64,000 nt of DNA from a virus. Location of the stretch: positions 1 through 64,000 of the IMG/VR virus record IMGVR_UViG_3300031334_000002. The stretch is one strand, 5' to 3'. Position numbers and translations under genes: made by a program. This document shows, piece after piece, positions 57,629-64,000 of this stretch; within the stretch, counting starts at the first letter, position 1; the number at the start of each line of letters is the position of its first letter. Below the pieces are notes generated by a model. It did no database searches. It was not told the DNA's origin and saw only the letters and a list, made by a program, of their open reading frames with translations.

Positions 57629-57636
57629 GATATAAT
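57608..57636 (+). promoter_or_regulatory. early sigma70 promoter E10
   Basis: TTGACG at 57608, 17-base spacer, TATAAT at 57631. No ACAC-N3-GTGT palindrome. Drives 57654 and the rIIA/rIIB-like genes. Confidence 0.75.
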
Positions 57637-57653
57637 ATAAATAGGAGGTAATT

Positions 57654-57860
57654 ATGAACTTAAACGAAAAAGATTTTAAATTAATTATCAAAAGCTTAGA
57701 ACTTCTTACAAAAGAAGCCGACAGTCAAAAAAGCAAACAATACATAGTAGAACTTAGGGATTACTTTTCGAATGCGCTTTGTGATATGTTACCCCTAGAA
57801 ACAACTAAAGAAGATTGTCCAGACTATAATAGACTAACAGTAGAGGAGAGTAACAAATGA
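57654..57860 (+). CDS. hypothetical protein, 68 aa
   Basis: AGGAGGTAATT before ATG. Acidic, helical (KLIIKSLELLTKEADSQKSK). Overlaps the rIIA-like ATG (ATGA). Not recognised. Confidence 0.62.
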   Translation: MNLNEKDFKLIIKSLELLTKEADSQKSKQYIVELRDYFSNALCDMLPLETTKEDCPDYNRLTVEESNK

Positions 57861-59821
57861 AATACCAAACTTCAGAAAATAAACTAATACAGTCACAGAA
57901 AACTATGTCGGTAGAGTTGAGCCTTAATGACACAAAAAAGGCTATTGAACTTCTTTACTCTCAATACAGAAATCCAATTAGAACTACCGTACAGGAAATT
58001 GTATCCAATGCTTTTGATGCGATGACGCAATCTGGCAAGGAAAATGTGCCTATAAAAATACAAGTACCTAACGAAATAAATGACTTTATGTTTGGTGTTA
58101 GGGATTACGGCAATAGTATGGATGATCATACTATAAAAACAGTTTATATGAGAGTAAACGCTACGACAAAAGGCGCAAGTAACAATCAAATAGGAGGATT
58201 TGGTATTGGCTCTAAGACACCTTGGAGTTACACCGACACGTTTATATTGAAAACCTTTTTAAATGGAGTAGAGACTCATTACGTGCTTGTTAAGGGTAGA
58301 AATACAGTGCAAATAGGTTACAAAGGTGAGACTGAAGAAGATAATGGCACTGAGGTACTTTTTAAAACTAAAAGACAAGACGTTGATTCATTTAAGTCTG
58401 CCATTAGTCGAATTAGTTTGCTAGCTAAGACTAAACCACAAGTAAATGGACACGTTAGAAATAAAGTGCTTAACAAAATCGAAGCTTCTAGTAACATATT
58501 TTTGATTGACAATTACATTGATTCCGAGATCTCTAAGGTTTTTGTGAGTATGGGAGGAGTTTTGTATAGAATATGTCGTAATGATTTCCCACTACCTTTA
58601 ATAGGTCAAATAACTACAGGACTAAAAAATTGTAATCTCATTATAACCTTACCTATTGGATCATTGATGCCACTACAGACAAGGGAGGGGTTATTCACAC
58701 AAGGAGACGAGGGACAAAATAACAAAACAATACTAAAAAAAATCCTAAAATCCACTTATGATAAATTAGTAGCCCTAGAGACAAAAGAAAAAAGTAAAAT
58801 TGTTGATATAGAGACCGCAATAAACTATAATGCGACGGCTAAATTTACCTTAGAACATAAAGAGTTTTCTTTTGGTAAAGTAAAGGTAAATTGTAGAAAT
58901 CAAATTGACGTATCAGAGTTCAAGGTAAAAAACCTATTTAGCATTATTACAAGGAAAAGGAAGCGTTATGGACAAGGCAAAAATTTGACTGCAAGAAAAG
59001 ATACTCAAAATTGGATTACCATAGGAGAGAAAACCGTCATGTTTAGTGAAGTTTCACCCAATATAGCTAAACTAAATAAAAGACTTTGCGAGATTACATA
59101 TAAAGAAGACGTTGTTGTTCTTGAAAAACATTTATTTGAAAACCAAGAAACTTACGAAATGCTTAAACTTCAATTAAAAGCGATTGATGTTCTCAAGATC
59201 GAAGTGCCTAAGGTAACTAGAACTTTATCCAGTAGTTACAAGAGAGATAGTAATGAGGTTGTTTTATATAATTATGACAATAGCAGATCACATAGCGTAT
59301 ACCTTGACGAAGGGTTTAAATCTCCGACCATCATAAGAAAAAAAGGTGACAACAATGGTATATTTACAGCTAAACATTTAGGTGTACTTGGTTATGACGT
59401 TTATTATGTTGCACCTTCTAACTTTAAGAAATTTAAAGGTGTTAGTAATGTATTTAATGATTCGGACGTAAATGACCTAACACCATTAAGAAAGGAGTAT
59501 GTTATATGTTTTGCTAACAGGGTAACTAAAAATATTCAACTACAATGGGACTCTGAAAAAATAGAGCTATTACCTGAAAATAAGAGAATCTTATTTAAAA
59601 CTAAAACGACTACATTAGATCATTATAATTTCTACGGAATAGAAAAGCTACTAAAAACGAATAAATTCGATAAAGAAATGAGAAGGGAGATAAAAAGAAA
59701 AATAAGAGCTTTCAATTTAGAAAAAAAATTACCTTTAGTTGGGGTAGTAGAATCTTATGACATTGATGGTCAAATAGCTACAGAATTAAAAACCTACATA
59801 AACAATAAATTGGGAGAATAG
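57857..59821 (+). CDS. rIIA: rIIA-like protein (GHKL ATPase)
   Basis: 654 residues. N-terminal Bergerat ATP-binding fold: Asn 51 in QEIVSNAFDA, D-x-G-type VRDYGNSMD (81-89) and IGGFGIGSK (112-120). The downstream transducer-like and long C-terminal regions fit T4 rIIA (725 residues). rIIA acts with rIIB in membrane-linked protection from the lambda RexAB system in T4; the molecular mechanism is not fully known. Paired here with rIIB as in other phages. Confidence 0.85.
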   Translation: MKYQTSENKLIQSQKTMSVELSLNDTKKAIELLYSQYRNPIRTTVQEIVSNAFDAMTQSGKENVPIKIQVPNEINDFMFGVRDYGNSMDDHTIKTVYMRVNATTKGASNNQIGGFGIGSKTPWSYTDTFILKTFLNGVETHYVLVKGRNTVQIGYKGETEEDNGTEVLFKTKRQDVDSFKSAISRISLLAKTKPQVNGHVRNKVLNKIEASSNIFLIDNYIDSEISKVFVSMGGVLYRICRNDFPLPLIGQITTGLKNCNLIITLPIGSLMPLQTREGLFTQGDEGQNNKTILKKILKSTYDKLVALETKEKSKIVDIETAINYNATAKFTLEHKEFSFGKVKVNCRNQIDVSEFKVKNLFSIITRKRKRYGQGKNLTARKDTQNWITIGEKTVMFSEVSPNIAKLNKRLCEITYKEDVVVLEKHLFENQETYEMLKLQLKAIDVLKIEVPKVTRTLSSSYKRDSNEVVLYNYDNSRSHSVYLDEGFKSPTIIRKKGDNNGIFTAKHLGVLGYDVYYVAPSNFKKFKGVSNVFNDSDVNDLTPLRKEYVICFANRVTKNIQLQWDSEKIELLPENKRILFKTKTTTLDHYNFYGIEKLLKTNKFDKEMRREIKRKIRAFNLEKKLPLVGVVESYDIDGQIATELKTYINNKLGE

Positions 59822-59822
59822 C

Positions 59823-60587
59823 ATGCCAACTGTATTTATTACAAATAAAACTATGACAGTTATTAACAAAGGTAAAATAGAAATAGTAGATTTGAATACT
59901 GATCTAGGTAAGGAATGTTTAATTGCATATCAAGATGATGACATTGATGATATTATTTTTATGATAAACGAAGATAAAATTTTAGGAGATGATGTAGAAG
60001 AATCAACAACCGGAAACATATTAATAGAAGGGGTAGAGTTAGAAGTTGACCTAGCTAACAAAGTTCGACAATTTAAAAACGAAAACGTTCCTTTTGATCA
60101 CCTTCTAAAGTTCGCGGAAAGGGTAAAAGATAACCCCTCTTTTAACAGTAGGAAGATGCTGTATAAGTTTTTAGAACATAACGGTCATCCTATCACAAAA
60201 ACAGGGACTTTTCTTGCTTATAAAAAGGTTACGCATGATTTTAAGGATTTACATACTAAATCTTTTGATAATTCAATTGGTAACGTAGTAGAGATGGATA
60301 GGAATCTAGTAGATGATAATCCGAATAATACCTGTTCTAGTGGGTTACATGTTGCATCTTTTGGGTATGCAAAAGACTTCGGAAATGGTAAGCTACTCTT
60401 AGTAGAGGTTGCTCCAGAGGACGTAGTCAGCGTTCCAGTAGACTACAAAGGCACAAAGATGAGAACTTCTAGGTACACCGTGTTAAGTGAAGTTAACGAA
60501 GAATTAGACGGTCTAATAGTGGAGGATCGCGACGAATCATTTGAAGAAGATTGGAGTATTGACTATGATGGTAGTTTGTATTGGTGA
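59823..60587 (+). CDS. rIIB: rIIB-like protein
   Basis: 254 residues. C-terminal blocks TKTGTFLAYKKVTHDFKDLH, SIGNVVEMDRNLVDDNP and TCSSGLHVASFGYAKDF are characteristic of rIIB. Directly follows rIIA (one-base gap). The N-terminal region is shorter than in T4 (312 residues). Confidence 0.85.
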   Translation: MPTVFITNKTMTVINKGKIEIVDLNTDLGKECLIAYQDDDIDDIIFMINEDKILGDDVEESTTGNILIEGVELEVDLANKVRQFKNENVPFDHLLKFAERVKDNPSFNSRKMLYKFLEHNGHPITKTGTFLAYKKVTHDFKDLHTKSFDNSIGNVVEMDRNLVDDNPNNTCSSGLHVASFGYAKDFGNGKLLLVEVAPEDVVSVPVDYKGTKMRTSRYTVLSEVNEELDGLIVEDRDESFEEDWSIDYDGSLYW

Positions 60588-60596
60588 GGAGTAGAA

Positions 60597-60740
60597 ATGA
60601 AATGGATATTTTTAATTGTCACAATTAGTACTTTAGCTAGCGAGGTCTGTTACGAAGTGACTTGCACAAGAGTAACTAATGGTGTAACTTTATACACAAC
60701 AGCATGTAACTACTGTCCGATAGGTTGGACACAAGAATAG
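60597..60740 (+). CDS. small exported Cys-rich protein, 47 aa
   Basis: GAGGAGTAGAA before ATG. Signal-like start (MKWIFLIVTISTLASE), then CYEVTC and CNYC. Probably periplasmic with two disulfides. Below the usual size cutoff, but the ribosome site and spacing support it. Confidence 0.6.
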   Translation: MKWIFLIVTISTLASEVCYEVTCTRVTNGVTLYTTACNYCPIGWTQE

Positions 60741-60747
60741 GAGAGAT

Positions 60748-60972
60748 ATGAGAACTTTTAAGAAATACGCTAACAGAAAGCTTTATAGCACTCAGGATAG
60801 TAAGTATGTAAACCTTACTCAATTGTACAATGAAGTAAAAGGCGGAGTGACCGTTATCGTTACTGAAAATAAGACTGGTAGGGATGTTACACTAGAGACT
60901 CTAAAACAGGCTGTAATGCGTTGTAAACCTATGAGCTTAGATAGTGTAGAAGAATTAATTAGAAACGATTAG
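60748..60972 (+). CDS. PhaR/PHB_acc_N-domain DNA-binding-like protein, 74 aa
   Basis: The sequence is almost entirely the PHB accumulation regulatory N-terminal domain: FKKYANRKLYSTQDSKYVNL, LYNEVKGGVTVIVTENKTGR, DVTLETLKQAV. In bacteria this is the DNA-binding part of PhaR/PhbF repressors, which also sense PHB. The C-terminal PHB-binding helical repeat is missing. AGGAGAGAT before ATG. A compact phage regulator is the likely role. Confidence 0.85.
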   Translation: MRTFKKYANRKLYSTQDSKYVNLTQLYNEVKGGVTVIVTENKTGRDVTLETLKQAVMRCKPMSLDSVEELIRND

Positions 60973-60980
60973 GAGGCATA

Positions 60981-61208
60981 ATGAAGTACGCTGAGAGCAC
61001 ATTGATGTTACAGTCTATATTAGATAAACTCATTATGGACCATAATGTGGATACTGAACTAAGAGCTGACATTGATGGATATCAAGTTGCTATGTTTGAT
61101 TATGAAACTCAAGAAATGTTGGCTAGTTTTAGTGGTGAGGATGAAAAAGAACTAATAGTTAACATGGCACTAGGTAATTTCATTGGCAGAAGAAGACTTT
61201 CATGGTAG
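60981..61208 (+). CDS. hypothetical protein, 75 aa
   Basis: AGGAGGCATA before ATG. Acidic mixed fold (LRADIDGYQVAMFDYETQEM; FSGEDEKELIVNMALG). Not recognised. Stop overlaps the next gene. Confidence 0.62.
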   Translation: MKYAESTLMLQSILDKLIMDHNVDTELRADIDGYQVAMFDYETQEMLASFSGEDEKELIVNMALGNFIGRRRLSW

Positions 61209-61399
61209 TGTTATATGTGTTTTTACTTGTAGTACTTTCTTGGTTATTTTCGGTTCATCATGTGGAAAGAGCACATAAGATAGTGGAAAGGTGTAGGATA
61301 GAAAGAACATCTAGGTATAGAAAGTTAAAAAAAGAATTGTTTATAGAAAGAGAACATGTTAAACTACTAGTGAGTTCAGCAGCAAGGAGAGTGAAGTGA
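61202..61399 (+). CDS. membrane-anchored Rz-like protein, 65 aa
   Basis: N-terminal hydrophobic segment (VLYVFLLVVLSWLFSV) then a basic helix (KIVERCRIERTSRYRKLKKE). Topology resembles an inner-membrane spanin (N-terminal anchor, long charged helix) but it is short. The following lipoprotein gene at 62280 is separated from it by another gene. Confidence 0.5.
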   Translation: MVVLYVFLLVVLSWLFSVHHVERAHKIVERCRIERTSRYRKLKKELFIEREHVKLLVSSAARRVK

Positions 61400-62283
61400 T
61401 AACAATAAGAACTCAGAGAGAATGGGATGAGCTACCAGAATTGTTCGATGAGTTTACCGTGATTGAAATAAGGTCGGAAGAATGGGTTAAGATAAGAAAG
61501 ACACCTGAAAACTCTCGTGTTGAGGCATGGGGCTCTTCTCGTGTTGAGGCAAGGGGCTCTTCTCGTGTTGAGGCAAGGGGCTCTTCTCGTGTTGAGGCAT
61601 GGGGTTCTTCTCATGTTGAGGCATGGGGTTTTTCTCGTGTTGTGGCATGGGGCTCTTCTCGTGTTACGGCATGGGGCTCTTCTGTTTGTGATAACGGGTC
61701 AACAAACACTCAAATTCAAGCAGGAGACAATTCTACACTATATCTAAATGTCGAGCCGGCACACTTTAAGGCTGAAGACACGGTAAATATTATCAGGGAG
61801 TTTATTTCGCCTTCTTTCGAGCGGTGGCTGAGTCGTGGTTGGGTTGTTGCCGACGGTATTAGACAAAAATTGGTCAGCAAAAAATCCCTTGGCAACATTA
61901 CAATTTACACCACTGAGGATTTTTGGGGCGAGACTTTTTACGTCGCACAGCTTGGTGATAAGTTCGCACACGCAAATTCTATTGAAGAAGCAAAAAATGA
62001 CCTTAGGTACAAAATTTCTGACAGAGATAAGTCACACTACGAAAGCTGGACGCTCGAAACCAGCGCAAAGGTAGACGATATGATTGAGGCGTATAGAGTA
62101 ATAACCGGTGCGTGTTCGACTGGCACGAAAATGTTTTGTGAAGGACGCGAGCTGAAGGATGACTACACGGTTAAAGAGGTGATTGATTTAACTAAAGGAC
62201 AATATGCAAGCGAACAGTTTTCGCAGTTTTTTAAGAGCAAGCAAGGAGAGTTTTTAGCTAAGATTAATGGAGGTGAGAAATGA
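61396..62283 (+). CDS. repeat protein with VEAWGSSR tandem repeats
   Basis: 295 residues, GTG start. N-terminal domain, then seven 8-residue repeats (about residues 41-96: SRVEAWGS type) predicting a beta-solenoid, then a globular C-terminal domain (residues 115-295, with WLSRGWVVADGIRQKL and DKFAHANSIEEAKNDL). The C-terminal part uses GC-richer codons than neighbours (GCG, CGC, GAG), suggesting separate origin. Similar repeat proteins are common in phages; function unknown. Confidence 0.75.
   Translation: MITIRTQREWDELPELFDEFTVIEIRSEEWVKIRKTPENSRVEAWGSSRVEARGSSRVEARGSSRVEAWGSSHVEAWGFSRVVAWGSSRVTAWGSSVCDNGSTNTQIQAGDNSTLYLNVEPAHFKAEDTVNIIREFISPSFERWLSRGWVVADGIRQKLVSKKSLGNITIYTTEDFWGETFYVAQLGDKFAHANSIEEAKNDLRYKISDRDKSHYESWTLETSAKVDDMIEAYRVITGACSTGTKMFCEGRELKDDYTVKEVIDLTKGQYASEQFSQFFKSKQGEFLAKINGGEK
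61513..61680 (+). repeat. 24-bp tandem repeat, 7 units
   Basis: Units TCTCGTGTTGAGGCATGG(GG)CTCT with few changes. Unit is a multiple of three, so gain or loss keeps the frame: a variable-number repeat. Confidence 0.88.
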
Positions 62284-62468
62284 AATACTTAATATTACTA
62301 TTGTTTATGGGGTGCGCAACACCAAGACCTGAGGTAACTACACCAAAACAAATAGTATTCAAAAGTAAGCAGGTCCGAATTATGGAATGTCTACAATTCG
62401 TAAAGTCAATGGAAAGTGATGATAAATTTGCAGGTGAGTTCTGTAGAGGTATCTACAAGGAGGATTAG
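62280..62468 (+). CDS. small lipoprotein, 62 aa
   Basis: GGAGGTGAGAA before ATG. Lipobox LFMGC (Cys 12), mature part short and basic, with two further Cys (MECLQF; GEFCRGIY). Outer-membrane lipoprotein of the o-spanin size class, but not Pro-rich. Overlaps both neighbours by a few bases. Confidence 0.62.
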   Translation: MKYLILLLFMGCATPRPEVTTPKQIVFKSKQVRIMECLQFVKSMESDDKFAGEFCRGIYKED

Positions 62469-63055
62469 TGTACGTATGTCAATGTGATCCAAGTAAGGAT
62501 GACGCTTTAGAAGCAGTGGGTTCTTTTAGACAGGTGGAAGTAGATGGTGAAGGGATATGTAATGAGTGTGGGTATTATGCATTATTCACTACCACCTTTC
62601 AGGGATCTGCCATGAGAGGAATGTTCGATTCACAAGGATGTACTATTTTTACGAGCAATAAATTGTTTACTTATTTTGAAAACATTAGACACATAGAGTC
62701 AAAGTATCAACTTTATAAGATTAGAAAAGGACTCTCGGAAAATGGATACTATAATGGTAAAAATTACACTGTCATCCTAGGTCATAAAAATGAACTACCT
62801 GAAGAGTTAAAATTTAGTGAACCTAAACCTATATACGTTTTTAAAACTACAGGAAGCTTTGAAGGAGTATACGATACCCAAAAAGCGGTAACAGATGGCA
62901 CTGGTGTATCAAAAGAGATCGTAAGGAAATGCTTAAAAGACGGTCAGTGGAAAACTAAGAAAGGGTTTATTATTACTTATAATAAAAACCTAAACGTACA
63001 AGAACATCTTAAAAATATAAAAAAATTAAGGGACCAAGAAGAAATCGATTACTAA
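62468..63055 (+). CDS. Zn-binding-like protein with C-terminal NUMOD-like motif, 195 aa
   Basis: GTG start after AAGGAGGATTA. N-terminal CQCDPS and CNECGYY suggest a zinc site (residues 4-39). The C-terminal part (IYVFKTTGSFEGVYDTQKAV, VSKEIVRKCLKDGQWKTKKG) looks like the NUMOD DNA-binding helix module of homing nucleases, but there is no nuclease domain. A DNA-binding protein is the best guess. Confidence 0.55.
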   Translation: MYVCQCDPSKDDALEAVGSFRQVEVDGEGICNECGYYALFTTTFQGSAMRGMFDSQGCTIFTSNKLFTYFENIRHIESKYQLYKIRKGLSENGYYNGKNYTVILGHKNELPEELKFSEPKPIYVFKTTGSFEGVYDTQKAVTDGTGVSKEIVRKCLKDGQWKTKKGFIITYNKNLNVQEHLKNIKKLRDQEEIDY

Positions 63056-63065
63056 AGGTGATAGA

Positions 63066-63293
63066 ATGTTTAAAATAGAAGACGTATATTTTGATGAACT
63101 AGATTATTTTTTTAACTACGAGTTTGATTTTCCTAATGATGAAACTTTTCCACTAGATAATAAACAGAAAGAGATTGACACAGGGTATTGTTCATGTAAT
63201 AATAGGAAAGAGACTAAGGTTCTAATTATGAACGAAGTTGTATATGTATGTAAAAAAGCCGATGGTGGCTGTGGTCGAGAAATAAAAAAATGA
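63066..63293 (+). CDS. zinc-ribbon-like protein, 75 aa
   Basis: AAAGGTGATAGA before ATG. Acidic aromatic N terminus (YFDELDYFFNYEFDF) and Cys set CSCN...CKKADGGCG near the end. Stop overlaps the next gene (ATGA), so it is coupled to the PRPP-synthetase-like enzyme. Confidence 0.6.
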   Translation: MFKIEDVYFDELDYFFNYEFDFPNDETFPLDNKQKEIDTGYCSCNNRKETKVLIMNEVVYVCKKADGGCGREIKK

Positions 63294-64000
63294 TATACTT
63301 AGAAAACCAACCAGTGGATGTTACTATATTTCCTGATAAAACCTCTCAAGTATGGAATGTTAATGAACAATGTTTAGCCTCAATAAAAAACTTTACTAAT
63401 GGCGCTCAGTGTACCGTTACTTGGTCTTTTGAAAGTGAGGGTGAATTTCTTCATCTTGCTCAATTAAAAGATCTACTAGATAGCGAAGGTATTTCGTCTA
63501 TACTAAATATACCAACGTTACCCTATGCTAGACAAGATAAGGAGATTAACAATAAAGAAACGTTTGCACTTAGAACTTTTGCTAAATTATTAAATACTCT
63601 AAAATTTAAAAGAGTCTATTCAAAAGACGTACATAATATAAAATTAACGGAAAGTCTAATAGACAACTTCGCTAACATAGCTGCCGACCCTTCTATCAAT
63701 ATGGTATTTGATAGAGTAAAAGCTGATATGATATGTTTTCCTGACGAGGGAGCTAAACTTAGGTATAACCTAAAAAAAGAGAGCTGTTATGGTATCAAAA
63801 AACGATGTCCTGAAACAGGGTATATAGAAGGGTATAATTTCGTTGGTGAAGTTAGAGGTAAGATTATTCTGATCTGTGATGATCTTGTTGATGGCGGTAT
63901 GACATTTATAAAATGTACTGAGAAATTACTACAAGGGGGGGCGAAAGAGGTTTACTTATATGCCAGTCATGGTATATTTAGTAAAGGAACTAACGTTCTT
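63290..64000 (+). CDS. prs: ribose-phosphate pyrophosphokinase (PRPP synthetase)-like, truncated by window end
   Basis: 237 residues visible, continuing past the edge. Family blocks: LPYARQDKEIN (ATP-binding, as in Prs YARQDR), KRVYSKDVHN (DLH-type), and the PRPP-binding loop ILICDDLVDGGMTF followed by GGAKEVYLYASHG. Canonical enzymes make PRPP from ribose-5-phosphate and ATP. In phages a Prs homologue beside a nicotinamide phosphoribosyltransferase-like gene serves NAD+ rebuilding; in the NARP1 route the homologue (Adps) uses ADP-ribose instead. The partner would lie to the right, unseen. Confidence 0.88.
   Translation, partial: MIYLENQPVDVTIFPDKTSQVWNVNEQCLASIKNFTNGAQCTVTWSFESEGEFLHLAQLKDLLDSEGISSILNIPTLPYARQDKEINNKETFALRTFAKLLNTLKFKRVYSKDVHNIKLTESLIDNFANIAADPSINMVFDRVKADMICFPDEGAKLRYNLKKESCYGIKKRCPETGYIEGYNFVGEVRGKIILICDDLVDGGMTFIKCTEKLLQGGAKEVYLYASHGIFSKGTNVL

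Noticed and set aside
61517-61747. Leu/Arg repeat frame overlapping the 24-bp repeats
   Set aside because: Off-frame reading of the VEAWGSSR repeats; the real frame continues into a globular domain.
1-64000. Prophage or temperate lifestyle
   Set aside because: No integrase, excisionase, CI-like repressor or attachment-type repeat found in the window; the genes fit a lytic phage.

Overview
This window is most of the genome of a lytic, tailed bacteriophage with podovirus (short-tail) structural genes. The DNA is AT-rich, genes are packed with ATG/TAA overlaps, and no integrase, rRNA or tRNA gene was found. Several products carry Gram-negative style lipoprotein signals (lipobox Cys) at 2260, 11672, 54690 and 62280, so the host is probably a Gram-negative bacterium; I cannot name it. 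The DNA polymerase, helicase and RNA polymerase are not in the window, and the last gene runs off the right edge, so the true genome is longer than 64 kb.

Layout. (1) Positions 1-13353, rightward: nucleotide and nucleic-acid metabolism. It holds dUTPase, an RNA-repair cassette (Rnl2-type ligase, HD-Pnk end-healing enzyme, Rnl1-type ligase), a metallophosphoesterase, a ClpP-like serine protease, a MazZ-like dATP/dGTP diphosphohydrolase, an HNH nuclease, an ATP-grasp-like enzyme, a lipoprotein trypsin-like protease, and many small membrane or zinc-ribbon proteins. (2) Positions 48045-13294, leftward: the virion block. In transcription order it has a holin-like protein, a possible small terminase, large terminase, portal, scaffold, major capsid protein, fibres, fibre-associated proteins, a permuted NlpC/P60-like protein, a head-tail adaptor, a nozzle-like protein, and large internal (ejection) proteins including a lytic transglycosylase and a GNAT protein. 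(3) Positions 48119-64000, rightward: very small early genes driven by many sigma70-type promoters. They are followed by a pentapeptide-repeat protein, a DUF2786 protein, rIIA- and rIIB-like proteins, a PhaR-N (PHB_acc_N) domain protein and a PRPP-synthetase-like enzyme cut by the window end.

Regulation. The leftward block carries six copies of an element with core TAACAACTAG, all on the minus strand and all at starts of transcription units. The extended element aligns with the T7 promoter at the same spacing, so late genes are probably read by a phage single-subunit RNA polymerase encoded outside the window. The rightward early block instead uses host-like TTGACA/TATAAT promoters, many with a shared ACAC-N3-GTGT palindrome touching the -10 box. 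Between 50.3 and 50.8 kb lie three large perfectly spaced dyads (TGGCA-N6-TTGCA-N2-TGCAA-N6-TGCCA) plus a half-site, a candidate control region or origin.

The most interesting points are the T7-like promoter set, the dyad array with its possible link to the phage PhaR-like protein, the RNA-repair cassette, the likely NAD/PRPP salvage (anti-defence) gene at the right edge, and a promoter-driven structured small-RNA candidate at 35.6 kb antisense to the virion operon.
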